From NCBI GenBank assembly GCA_020353135.1, contig CP070688.1, forward strand, positions 3,773,111 through 3,782,772: DNA of 9,662 bases. The letters run 5' to 3'. The position numbers and the translations under genes were made by a program. Below the pieces are notes generated by a model. That model was not told the DNA's origin. It did no database searches and saw only the letters and a list, made by a program, of their open reading frames with translations. The stretch is from Chloroflexota bacterium. Its GTDB lineage: Bacteria > Chloroflexota > Anaerolineae > Promineifilales > Promineifilaceae. Shown here one piece after another: positions 1 to 6,656 of this stretch. The stretch's first letter is position 1. The number at the start of each line of letters is the position of its first letter.

Positions 1-426
1 AGCGAGGCCATTCTGTTGGATGAGAGGATACGGCCATTTGGCTTCCCGGCCGGCTACCGGAAGGTATCCAAGCTACCCGGGGCCACAAAGGAAGCCACGG
101 CGACCATGGTCTGGTCGGCCCTGGACAGTGTCTGGCCGCGACCGCTGCTGTGGAACGCCTTCCCTTTTCACCCGCACCGGCCAGGGTGGCCACTCTCGAA
201 TCGCCGGCCGCTGGTGGACGAATTGAAGCTTGGCGCCCGCTTCCTGGCCGAGCTGATGGACCTGATCCCGGTCGAAGTTATGGCCGCCGTGGGCAAAAGC
301 GCGGCTGCGGCCCTAACCCATGCCGGCGTGAGCGACTACCACAGACTGTGCCACCCATCCCACGGCGGAAAAGCCCTCTTCCAGGCCGGCCTGGCGAAAC
401 TAATCCCCTCCCTCGCGACCGCCTAA
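1..426 (+). CDS. Uracil-DNA glycosylase superfamily protein, 5' end missing
   Basis: This is the C-terminal 141 residues of a protein that removes uracil from DNA at the first step of base-excision repair. The frame is open from base 1, so the N-terminal part, including the first catalytic motif expected in the superfamily, lies outside the window. The TTG at 16 and ATG at 20 are not believable starts: the first is internal to the frame and the second is out of frame. Two family signatures are visible: WNAFPFHPH (151-177), typical of a UDG-like branch, and HPSHGG (352-369), which matches the DNA-intercalating His-Pro-Ser loop. Between them is a helical segment with an AAVGKSA stretch typical of the fold's core strand. 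It ends with TAA at 424-426, followed by a heptad repeat array. The superfamily call is firm. The exact UDG family and whether it is active cannot be judged without the N-terminus. Confidence 0.82.
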   Translation, partial: SEAILLDERIRPFGFPAGYRKVSKLPGATKEATATMVWSALDSVWPRPLLWNAFPFHPHRPGWPLSNRRPLVDELKLGARFLAELMDLIPVEVMAAVGKSAAAALTHAGVSDYHRLCHPSHGGKALFQAGLAKLIPSLATA

Positions 427-430
427 CTGC

Positions 431-488
431 TCACGACCCACCGCCCACTAATCACTGCCCGCTGTCCTCTGTCCACTGATCACTAACC
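431..488. repeat. Degenerate heptanucleotide tandem repeat array
   Basis: Eight consecutive 7-base units fill 431-486, followed by CC: TCACGAC, CCACCGC, CCACTAA, TCACTGC, CCGCTGT, CCTCTGT, CCACTGA, TCACTAA. The rough consensus is YCACTRN, or NCTGANC if read one register on. The array begins five bases after the glycosylase stop codon and ends just before the promoter of the lipoprotein gene. It resembles the short tandemly repeated heptamers known between genes in cyanobacteria and other bacteria. No hairpin or reading frame explains it. The phase is unbroken over 56 bases, but individual units are degenerate. Confidence 0.7.
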
Positions 489-517
489 TTCGCCTCCGGC
501 CCAATTTGTACTATACT
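489..517 (+). promoter_or_regulatory. Probable promoter of the lipoprotein gene, almost leaderless
   Basis: TATACT at 512-517 matches the -10 consensus at five of six positions. A weak -35 candidate, TTCGCC (489-494), lies 17 bases upstream. Only seven bases separate the -10 box from the ATG at 525, so transcription would start at or next to the start codon. No Shine-Dalgarno sequence is present upstream of the ATG, which agrees with a leaderless mRNA. Confidence 0.42.
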
Positions 518-524
518 TCACGAT

Positions 525-1838
525 ATGAATCGTTTGATAATGGTGCTGCTATTCTTGATTATTCTGTTACCCGGTTGCTCACTGCTGGGCGGCGAAGAAG
601 CGCCAGATGGCGAGGACGCTCCGCCGACCGCCACCGCCACGCCGGGCGCAACGCCGACGGCCGCCGCCACGCCGCAAGCTACCGAAGCAGTGGATTCCGA
701 AGAAGAGCCGCCAATCAGGATTTGGGTGGTCGAGGAGTTGTCCCCAGGCGCGAATGTCCCGGGCGGTTCAATCGTGGCCGAGCAACTGGCGGCCTACGAG
801 ACCAACCATCCTGAAGTCCAGCTTGAGGTAGAAGTGAAATCAGGCTTGGGCCGGGGAAGCATTATCAGCTATTTGCGCTTTGGAGGAGACGTGGCGCCCA
901 GCGTGCTGCCCGACGTGATCGCCGTGCCCGTCGACGGGTTAAGCGCGGCGGCCAATGAAGGGCTGATCTTCCCGCTGGGCGGGTTCATCGACCAGGCTGA
1001 CGCAGATGACCTGTTCCCGGCCGCTCAGGAACTGAGCAAAGTCAACGACCAGATGGTCGGCTATCCGATGACGCTAAGTAACCTGGGCCATATGGCTTAT
1101 AGCACGGCGATCTTCACGGAAACCGTGCCTCTGACCTGGGAAGCGTTCCTGCAGCCTGAACAAGTTACATTCGCCTTCCCTGGCGCCGGACTGGCCGGGG
1201 CGGAGATGCTGCTGCAACAATACCTGGCCGAAGGCGGCGCCCTGACCGACGAATCGAACCAGCCGGCTTTGCAAGTCGAGCCGTTGACCGCCGCCCTGCA
1301 GCGCTACAGCGAAGGCCGTGCAACCGAGGTAATTCTGCTGGAAACCAGCAGCCTCACCAGCCTGTCGGAGTCGTGGCAAACCTTTGGCACCCTGGCCAAC
1401 ACGGTGCAGACTGTCGACAGCCAGTACCTGGCCAGGCGAGACGAGGGCATTGACAGCGCCTTCGCCGGTATTCCAGGACCCGAGCAGCCGCTGGCGCCGT
1501 TGGTGAGCGGCTGGGCCTGGGCCATTAGCTCGCCCGATCCGGCCCGCCAGGAGATCGCGGCCGACGTGCTTAACTGGTTGATAGCCGGCCCCAACATCGG
1601 CGATTGGAGCCTGGCCGCCGCCCGCCTACCGGCCAGGCGTTCCTCCTTTGAACAGTGGCCGGCCGACGACGACTACACGGAATTCTTGATACAAGAGTTG
1701 GACCGGGCCGAACCCTTCCCGGAGATCGCCACTGGGGCGGTGCTGGACGCTCTAGGCACGGCGCTTTTCGACGTGTTGTCGCTGGCCAGTTCACCAGAAG
1801 CGGCCGCCATGCAAGCCGTAGACTCCCTGCGCCAGTGA
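525..1838 (+). CDS. Extracellular solute-binding lipoprotein (ABC transporter type)
   Basis: A 437-residue protein that should capture a small solute, probably a sugar, outside the membrane. Residues 1-17 form a lipoprotein signal peptide: Arg3, a hydrophobic stretch, then the lipobox L15-P16-G17-C18, so Cys18 would be lipidated. Residues 19-63 form an acidic, Thr/Ala/Pro-rich flexible tether. The globular part starts near residue 64 (IRIWVVEE), and the YETNHPEVQLEVEV segment is typical of the first lobe of family-1 (sugar-type) binding proteins. A tryptophan-rich stretch (GWAWAISSPDP) and the following LNWLIA helix also fit that fold. The ATG at 525 is chosen because the signal peptide begins there. 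No permease or ATPase gene is adjacent, so the transporter partner is unknown. The gene lies 19 bases before the glycerate kinase and is probably cotranscribed with it. The family is likely; the substrate is unknown. Confidence 0.78.
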   Translation: MNRLIMVLLFLIILLPGCSLLGGEEAPDGEDAPPTATATPGATPTAAATPQATEAVDSEEEPPIRIWVVEELSPGANVPGGSIVAEQLAAYETNHPEVQLEVEVKSGLGRGSIISYLRFGGDVAPSVLPDVIAVPVDGLSAAANEGLIFPLGGFIDQADADDLFPAAQELSKVNDQMVGYPMTLSNLGHMAYSTAIFTETVPLTWEAFLQPEQVTFAFPGAGLAGAEMLLQQYLAEGGALTDESNQPALQVEPLTAALQRYSEGRATEVILLETSSLTSLSESWQTFGTLANTVQTVDSQYLARRDEGIDSAFAGIPGPEQPLAPLVSGWAWAISSPDPARQEIAADVLNWLIAGPNIGDWSLAAARLPARRSSFEQWPADDDYTEFLIQELDRAEPFPEIATGAVLDALGTALFDVLSLASSPEAAAMQAVDSLRQ

Positions 1839-1857
1839 CTCGCCCTCCCCTCGCCTA

Positions 1858-3204
1858 GTGAGCCAGCCACGCTTTGATCACCACCGGGATCATGTCCGGT
1901 GCCTGATAGATGCTGGCCTGGCCGCGGCCGATCCGGCGGCCGCCGTCGCCCGCCATCTGCAACGCAGCGGAGGGCGGCTCACCATCGGTCAGCGCACATA
2001 CGACGTGAGCCAGGGGCGCGTCTTTCTGGTCGGCGCCGGAAAAGCATCGCCGGCGATGGGCGCGGCCGCAGCTCGAATCCTGGGTCAGGCTTTGGCGGGC
2101 GGCGTTCTGATCGCCAAGCATGAAGACTCACCTCCAGCCGGTGATACTGACGCTGGTGAGGTCAGCGCCGCTGACACCTTGCCCCGAAGCCTGACGCTTC
2201 GCCGCGCCGGCCACCCCGTCTCTGACCAATATGGCGTTATGGCCACGGCCGAGATCGTCGACATGCTGGGACTTACGCGGCCGGGCGACCTGGTCCTGTG
2301 TCTCATTTCGGGCGGCGCTTCGGCCCTGCTCACCCAGCCCACCCTGCCGCTGGACCAGTGGGGCCGGCTGGTCGACGCGCTTTTGGCCAGCGGCTGCACC
2401 ATCAACCAATTGAACGCGGTCCGCAAGCGAATGGACAGGGTCAAGGCTGGCGGTCTGGCCCGCCTGGCCGCGCCGGCCGCTTGCGTCAGCCTCATATTGA
2501 GCGATGTGGTAGGCAATCCACTAGATGTCATCGGCAGCGGGCCCACGGTCGCCAATCCCGACGACCCGGCCATGGCCGGGCGTATCCTGGACCGTTACCA
2601 GATTGCCGAGAGGCTGTCGCCCGAGGACTGGTTAGCGATCCAGGGACAGATCGAGCCACCGGCTACGGAAGAGCCGGCCAGCCTCGATGACGTCCAAAAT
2701 ATCATCGTCGGCGACGTTCGTGTGGCGGCCGAGGCGGCTGTCGGCGCCGCCGTCGAGTTGGGCTTTGACGCCCGGCTACTGACAACCCAATTGGAAGGTG
2801 AGGCCCGAGAGGTGGGCAAGGTCGTGGCCGCATTGGCCAGAGACGCCAGTCCGGGCGCCTGCCTTGTCATCGGCGGTGAAACGACGGTCACTCTGCGCGG
2901 CGAGGGTTTGGGCGGCCGCAACCAGGAATTGGCCCTGTCGGCGGCGCTGGCCATTGACGGCCAGCCGCATACCGTTGTGGTGAGCTTCGCCACCGACGGC
3001 GACGACGGCCCGACCGACGCGGCCGGCGGCCTGGTCACCGGCCAAACCTTGACCCGCTCGCGTGCGCTTGGCATCGATCCGATCCACTACCTGGACGACA
3101 ACGACAGCTACCATTTTCTCGAGGCAACCGGCAGCCTGCTCATGACCGGTCAAACTGGAACCAACGTCAACGACCTGGTATTCGTACTCAGATACGCGGC
3201 GTAG
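1858..3204 (+). CDS. Glycerate 2-kinase, MOFRL family
   Basis: A 448-residue enzyme expected to phosphorylate D-glycerate to 2-phosphoglycerate with ATP, feeding sugar-acid or serine/glyoxylate breakdown products into lower glycolysis in the cytoplasm. Family motifs in order are VGAGKA (58-63), SGGASALL (151-158), NAVRK (186-190), a conserved stretch ending in DVIGSGPT (223-230), GGETTVTL (339-346), GRNQE (353-357), TDGDDGPTDAAGG (379-391) and the C-terminal MTGQTGTNVNDL (429-440). The length is normal for the family, known as GckA or TtuD in other bacteria. The start is a GTG 19 bases after the lipoprotein stop. It has no good ribosome-binding site, so translational coupling or a leaderless mode is possible, and the exact start is uncertain. 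The residues after NAVRK are RMD, where many relatives have HLS, a minor difference. It ends in TAG. Confidence 0.9.
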   Translation: MSQPRFDHHRDHVRCLIDAGLAAADPAAAVARHLQRSGGRLTIGQRTYDVSQGRVFLVGAGKASPAMGAAAARILGQALAGGVLIAKHEDSPPAGDTDAGEVSAADTLPRSLTLRRAGHPVSDQYGVMATAEIVDMLGLTRPGDLVLCLISGGASALLTQPTLPLDQWGRLVDALLASGCTINQLNAVRKRMDRVKAGGLARLAAPAACVSLILSDVVGNPLDVIGSGPTVANPDDPAMAGRILDRYQIAERLSPEDWLAIQGQIEPPATEEPASLDDVQNIIVGDVRVAAEAAVGAAVELGFDARLLTTQLEGEAREVGKVVAALARDASPGACLVIGGETTVTLRGEGLGGRNQELALSAALAIDGQPHTVVVSFATDGDDGPTDAAGGLVTGQTLTRSRALGIDPIHYLDDNDSYHFLEATGSLLMTGQTGTNVNDLVFVLRYAA

Positions 3205-3232
3205 CTGAAGGATGAGGGTTGAAAGTTGAAGG
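3205..3232. repeat. Heptad repeat, four units, directly after a stop codon
   Basis: Four in-phase 7-base units follow the glycerate kinase TAG with no gap: CTGAAGG, ATGAGGG, TTGAAAG, TTGAAGG. They match the units at 3297-3338 and share the xCTGAxx core of the array at 431-488. Confidence 0.6.
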
Positions 3233-3296
3233 CCGTCATCATGACCCTAGTAACGTACACAACTATTGGTCCTCTGGATAACATTGACTAAAACCG
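3233..3296. other. Unique spacer between two heptad arrays
   Basis: This 64-base stretch has no gene. It contains TTGACT (3284-3289), a fair -35 box, but the bases 15 to 17 further on lie within the next repeat array and make only a poor -10 box. TTGGTC (3266-3271) with TAAAAC (3289-3294) is an equally weak alternative. The mutase promoter may be here, but I cannot place it. Confidence 0.3.
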
Positions 3297-3338
3297 CTAA
3301 CAGCTTAAACCTGAAGGCTGACAGCTGAAAGCTGAAAG
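3297..3338. repeat. Heptad repeat, six units, upstream of the mutase
   Basis: Six in-phase units: CTAACAG, CTTAAAC, CTGAAGG, CTGACAG, CTGAAAG, CTGAAAG. The last four are nearly identical. The array ends 19 bases before the mutase ATG. It is the same family as 3205-3232, with a 64-base unique spacer between the two. Confidence 0.68.
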
Positions 3339-3348
3339 CTTTTCACTT

Positions 3349-3352
3349 GGAG
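3349..3352 (+). promoter_or_regulatory. Ribosome-binding site of the mutase
   Basis: GGAG lies five bases before the ATG at 3358, which fixes that start. This is one of the few clear Shine-Dalgarno sequences in the window. Confidence 0.6.
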
Positions 3353-3357
3353 TTCCT

Positions 3358-4785
3358 ATGACCATCAGATTCGGTACCGACGGATGGCGCGCAGTCATCA
3401 GCGAGACGTTCACTTTCGGCAATCTGCGCCTGGTAGCCCAGGCCATCGCCGATTATATTCTAGAAGAAAACCAGGGCGATCCGAGCGTGGTTATTGGTTT
3501 CGACACCCGCTTCTTGTCCGATCGCTATGGGGCCGAAGTGGCACGGGTCATGGCCGCCAACAATATCCAGACCTGGCTGGCCCGCGCCGACACGCCGACG
3601 CCGGCCGTCAGTTACGCCGTCGTCAACAAGAAGGCCACGGCCGGGGTCATGATCACCGCCAGCCACAACGCGCCCCGCTACAACGGCATCAAGATGAAGG
3701 CAGCCTATGGCGGCAGCGCCAGCTCGACCCAGAACCGGCGAGTGGAACATCATATCGAGCGCAACCTGGCCTCTGTCCGCGGTCCTAACCTGATGAGTCT
3801 CGAAAAGGCCATCGCCGATGGCCTGATTCGCAAATTCGATCCCTCCTGGGCCTATTACGAGCATCTTAGTACCCTGGTCGACCTGGACTGCATCTCCTCG
3901 GCCGAATTGCGGGTCGTGGCCGACGGCATGTTTGGCGCCGGGCGGGGCGTCATCGGCGAGGTCCTGGCCCGCGGTCGCACCCGGGTCCACAACATCCGCC
4001 ACGAGATGAACCCGGGCTTTGGCGGCATCCATCCGGAACCCATTGCCAAGCACCTGGGCCTGCTCATGTCGACCATCCAGGCCGGGCACTGGGACGTCGG
4101 CCTGGCCACCGACGGCGACGCCGATCGCATCGGCGCCGTGGACGACCAGGGCAAATTCGTCGATCCGCACCGGATTTTTGCCCTGGTCCTGCGTTACCTG
4201 CTGGAAAAACGGGGCTTGCGCGGCCGGGTCGTTCGCACCGTGTCGACGACGCGCATGCTCGACCGGCTGGCAGCCCGCCATGAGATACCTATCGTGGAAA
4301 AGCCGGTCGGATTCAGCTACATTGCCGACGAGATGCTCAATAACAACGTCGTCATGGGCGGCGAGGAGTCAGGCGGCATGAGCATCAAAGGCCACATTCC
4401 AGAAGGCGACGGCATCCTGATGGGCCTGTTGTTGCTGGAGGTCATGGCCGACGCCGACCGGTCGCTACACGAACTTGTGGCCGATCTCCTGGAAGACGTC
4501 GGCCCGGCACAATACTCGCGCACCGATATGAAACTCACCCGGCCGGTGGCCAAATCACGAATGGTCAGGATGCTTGTCGACGCGGCGCCGGACAAAATCG
4601 CCAGCGTGGCTGTTGAGGATGTCCAGACAACTGACGGCGTTAAGTACTACCTGGAAGATGGCAGCTGGTTGTTGATCCGGCCGTCGGGCACCGAGCCGGT
4701 CTTGCGTGTCTACGCCGAAGCGCCTGATGATGAACGGGTTAAGGCACTGCTGACCTTCGGCGAAGAAATGGCCGCCAAGGCCTAA
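3358..4785 (+). CDS. Phosphoglucomutase/phosphomannomutase family protein
   Basis: A 475-residue alpha-D-phosphohexomutase that moves the phosphate between C6 and C1 of a hexose phosphate (glucose, mannose or glucosamine), supplying sugar nucleotides and linking storage sugars to glycolysis. All four active-site elements are present: FGTDGWR at the N-terminus (5-11); the phosphoserine loop TASHN with catalytic Ser102; the metal-binding loop DGDADR (252-257); the sugar-binding loop GGEESGG (334-340); and the phosphate-binding loop RPSGTEP (441-447). The length is normal. The ATG at 3358 is preceded by GGAG at a good distance. The gene stands alone behind the heptad arrays, and its TAA faces the paaD stop 34 bases away. 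The sugar specificity cannot be read from the motifs. GlmM is less likely because GlmM proteins are nearer 445 residues, but it is not excluded. Confidence 0.92.
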   Translation: MTIRFGTDGWRAVISETFTFGNLRLVAQAIADYILEENQGDPSVVIGFDTRFLSDRYGAEVARVMAANNIQTWLARADTPTPAVSYAVVNKKATAGVMITASHNAPRYNGIKMKAAYGGSASSTQNRRVEHHIERNLASVRGPNLMSLEKAIADGLIRKFDPSWAYYEHLSTLVDLDCISSAELRVVADGMFGAGRGVIGEVLARGRTRVHNIRHEMNPGFGGIHPEPIAKHLGLLMSTIQAGHWDVGLATDGDADRIGAVDDQGKFVDPHRIFALVLRYLLEKRGLRGRVVRTVSTTRMLDRLAARHEIPIVEKPVGFSYIADEMLNNNVVMGGEESGGMSIKGHIPEGDGILMGLLLLEVMADADRSLHELVADLLEDVGPAQYSRTDMKLTRPVAKSRMVRMLVDAAPDKIASVAVEDVQTTDGVKYYLEDGSWLLIRPSGTEPVLRVYAEAPDDERVKALLTFGEEMAAKA

Positions 4786-4819
4786 TCGTAGCAGCCAAAT
4801 TGCATCTAGCCGCCTTGAA
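4786..4819. other. Short convergent gap between mutase and paaD
   Basis: Only 34 bases separate the two converging stop codons. CAAGGC (4776-4781) and GCCTTG (4812-4817) are complementary, but the loop would be 30 bases and there is no T-run on either strand. I see no convincing intrinsic terminator. Confidence 0.4.
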
Positions 4820-5341
4820 TCACAGTGGCTTGAACTGCTCGAACGGCTCCTGGCAATTGTCGCAGGTATACATAGCCCGGCACAAGGTCGGGCCGAAGGT
4901 ATTCCTGACTATCGTATTTGGCGAGTCGCATCGTGGGCAGGGGACGGGTTCGTAGAAGGTCACCTCGATCCGGCCGCCATGCCTGGGCGGCGGCGCCAGG
5001 CCGAACTCCTTCAGCTTTCGCCGGCCGCTCTCGTCGATCCAGTCGCTGCTCCAAGGCGGGTGCAGAACCAACTCAACTCGGAATTGCTCTACGCCCAGCT
5101 CCCGTACCTTGCGCTCAATATCGGCTCGCATCACATCCAGGGCCGGGCAGCCCGAAAAGGTGGGCGTCATTCTTACGATTACTTCGCCAGGAGAAACGAG
5201 CACATCCCGCACGATCCCCATTTCGACGACAGAAATGACGGGAATCTCGGGATCCTTGACCTCTTGCAAGGCCAACCGAATATCCTCGGCCGTCATGCTC
5301 TCGCCGGCCGCCGTACCGCCTACTTCGTGAGCCATCACCAT
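4820..5341 (-). CDS. paaD: PaaD: phenylacetyl-CoA epoxidase assembly factor
   Basis: A 173-residue protein, also called PaaJ, needed for activity of the phenylacetyl-CoA epoxidase and thought to act in iron-sulfur or metal-centre maturation. Residues 17-95 form a MIP18/DUF59 domain with DPEIPV (30-35) and TFSGCP (61-66; Cys65 is the conserved cysteine). The C-terminal zinc ribbon has CPRC (135-138), a further conserved Cys154, and CDNC (160-163), followed by EPFEQFK, close to the E. coli ending. The ATG at 5341 overlaps the paaC stop by seven bases and has GAGG seven bases upstream. The in-frame ATGs at 5335 and 5296 are alternatives; the last would shorten the N-terminus below the E. coli length. 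It is the last gene of the paaABCD operon, and where paaE might be expected the strand changes. The stop is TGA. Confidence 0.93.
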   Translation of the reverse strand: MVMAHEVGGTAAGESMTAEDIRLALQEVKDPEIPVISVVEMGIVRDVLVSPGEVIVRMTPTFSGCPALDVMRADIERKVRELGVEQFRVELVLHPPWSSDWIDESGRRKLKEFGLAPPPRHGGRIEVTFYEPVPCPRCDSPNTIVRNTFGPTLCRAMYTCDNCQEPFEQFKPL

Positions 5342-6105
5342 TGGGCCGCCTCGTCCAGCCGGGCCACCTCCTGCATCTCGGCCAGCAGTGGGGCCAGGTA
5401 CGGACTGTGCGCGCCGCGCGGCGGCAATGCCTTGTTGTCGACCCCGATCGGCAGCGACAATTCGACGTCGACCAGGAAGGGCTCCACCATCTCGGACCAG
5501 CGGACCGCCACCTGGGTGAGGTCAGGCATTATCCCAGCCGCCGTCAATATGCTGTAGTCGTCCGCCATCCAGAACAACTGGCCCGTCATAGGCCACAGCG
5601 TTTCCAAAGCTCGCTGGACGCGTCCGTTGCTCTCCGCTGTGCCCAGTCCCAGGCGGCGGATCCAGGCACCGGTATGGCGTCGATGATAGATCTCTTCCGG
5701 CCGCATCTTTGCCGCCGCCTCGGCCAGAGGCCGGTAGCTGCTGCCGGCCAGTTCGGCCAACAGGACCATCTCGTAAGCATCAAATAGATACTGGCGCAGC
5801 ATGCTGAAAGCCCAGTCGCCGCGGGGAAGCTCGACCATCTGCGAGCAACGAAAGCCGGCCGCTTCCCTGAAAAAGGCCAGGTGGTCTGGATCATCACCGG
5901 TTAAGTCGGCCAACAGACTGTACCACAGCATGGCGTGACCCAGTTCATCCTGGGCGATGTTGGCGAAAGCGATATCTTCCTCCAGGATAGGCGCGTGCCC
6001 TGTCCACTCCGAATTACGGTGGGCCAGGATCAATTCATCGTCGGCCATGGCCAGCAGCCGCTCTCCCAGCGCCCGTTTGGCGGCCGGCTCCCGGTCGAGG
6101 CTCAT
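5335..6105 (-). CDS. paaC: PaaC: phenylacetyl-CoA 1,2-epoxidase subunit
   Basis: A 256-residue ferritin-like subunit that pairs with PaaA in the epoxidase, which converts phenylacetyl-CoA to its ring-1,2-epoxide. It is recognised by EWTGHAP (33-39), LEEDIAFANIAQDELGHA (41-58), PEEIYH (136-141) and the C-terminal LAPLLAEMQ (238-245) before the closing QW. In E. coli PaaC is structural because its metal ligands are mostly lost. Here Glu24, Glu54, His57, Asp109, Glu138 and His141 fall at the same spacings as the PaaA ligands (30 residues from the first to the second Glu; 29 and 32 from Asp to the last Glu and His), so a di-iron site is possible. The ATG at 6105 overlaps the paaB TGA (ATGA) and has GAGG ten bases upstream. 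The longer upstream reading frame is paaB sequence in the wrong frame. It ends in TGA within the paaD start. Confidence 0.94.
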   Translation of the reverse strand: MSLDREPAAKRALGERLLAMADDELILAHRNSEWTGHAPILEEDIAFANIAQDELGHAMLWYSLLADLTGDDPDHLAFFREAAGFRCSQMVELPRGDWAFSMLRQYLFDAYEMVLLAELAGSSYRPLAEAAAKMRPEEIYHRRHTGAWIRRLGLGTAESNGRVQRALETLWPMTGQLFWMADDYSILTAAGIMPDLTQVAVRWSEMVEPFLVDVELSLPIGVDNKALPPRGAHSPYLAPLLAEMQEVARLDEAAQW

Positions 6106-6656
6106 TTTGAATCTGCCTCTTGTGATCGCCGTCCGAGTTTCACCGCCATCATTTCCCGGGCCACCCGATAATCTTGGGGCATACGATAGGCCTTGTCGGC
6201 CGCCGGGGCGAACATGCTGGCCAGATCGTCTTCGGCGCTGCGGGTGATGGCCCGTTCTGGACATACCCACCAGATGTAGGTTTCCTCATCGCCAAATTGA
6301 CGCCGGGCGTTGGCCAGCGCCTCCTCGGCCGAAGCCGCTTCCACCTGGCCGCTGTGGGCAACGTAAGTCATCGTATTGCGCTGGCTAGTCTTGCGGAAGA
6401 CGTAGTAGGTCTCCAGCTCACCCTCGGCCGTCCCGGCCGGCCCTCCGATATCCAATTCTTGCCGCGAGCGGGCCAGGATGGTCTCAGCCGGGACCACCCA
6501 CAGGCTCAGGCACTGCGGCCGGCGGACGAAGAGATCCCGGGCGTTCTGCAAGGCCATTTCGGCGTCTGGAGCGTGCACGGAACCGGCGTTTTGGTGCGGC
6601 CGGTTGGCCCGCTCCTGGACGAACACTTCATAGCGCGGCCATTGGTTGTCGCTCAC
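6102..6656 (-). CDS. paaB: PaaB with a tandemly duplicated domain
   Basis: PaaB is the small subunit that bridges PaaA-PaaC heterodimers in the phenylacetyl-CoA epoxidase. The E. coli protein has about 95 residues; this one has 184. Residues 6-67 match Paa[27 protein letters not shown] and WVVPAETI. Residues 83-145 repeat the pattern: [23 protein letters not shown] and [12 protein letters not shown]. Both copies keep the A-x-x-A/E-x-A-L-x-N-A-R helix and the W-V-x-P strand. The tail after copy 2 ([12 protein letters not shown], 149-160) corresponds to the end of E. coli PaaB. The GTG start at 6656 overlaps the paaA TGA (GTGA); the upstream extension in this frame is paaA sequence. The stop overlaps the paaC ATG. 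A fused PaaB dimer is the simplest reading; the function of the duplication is inferred. Confidence 0.9.
   Translation of the reverse strand: MSDNQWPRYEVFVQERANRPHQNAGSVHAPDAEMALQNARDLFVRRPQCLSLWVVPAETILARSRQELDIGGPAGTAEGELETYYVFRKTSQRNTMTYVAHSGQVEAASAEEALANARRQFGDEETYIWWVCPERAITRSAEDDLASMFAPAADKAYRMPQDYRVAREMMAVKLGRRSQEADSK

Noticed and set aside
431..488. CRISPR array
   Set aside because: The units are seven bases long and contiguous, without spacers, and no cas genes are near.
3241..3291. A 16-codon frame (MTLVTYTT...) in the spacer between heptad arrays
   Set aside because: It is very short, has no ribosome-binding site, and no similarity can be recognised.
3460..4281. A 273-codon open frame on the - strand within the mutase gene
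   Set aside because: It is antisense to a firmly identified mutase. Its residue composition (runs of Gly, Val, Asp, Ala) is what high-GC antisense frames produce, and no family motif is visible.
4776..4817. Bidirectional terminator between the mutase and paaD
   Set aside because: The only inverted repeat is 6 bp with a 30-base loop, and there is no T-run on either strand.
6106..6270. N-terminal extension of paaC (55 codons)
   Set aside because: It is Arg/Gly-rich sequence overlapping paaB in another frame. PaaC similarity begins just after the ATG at 6105, which forms the usual ATGA overlap.
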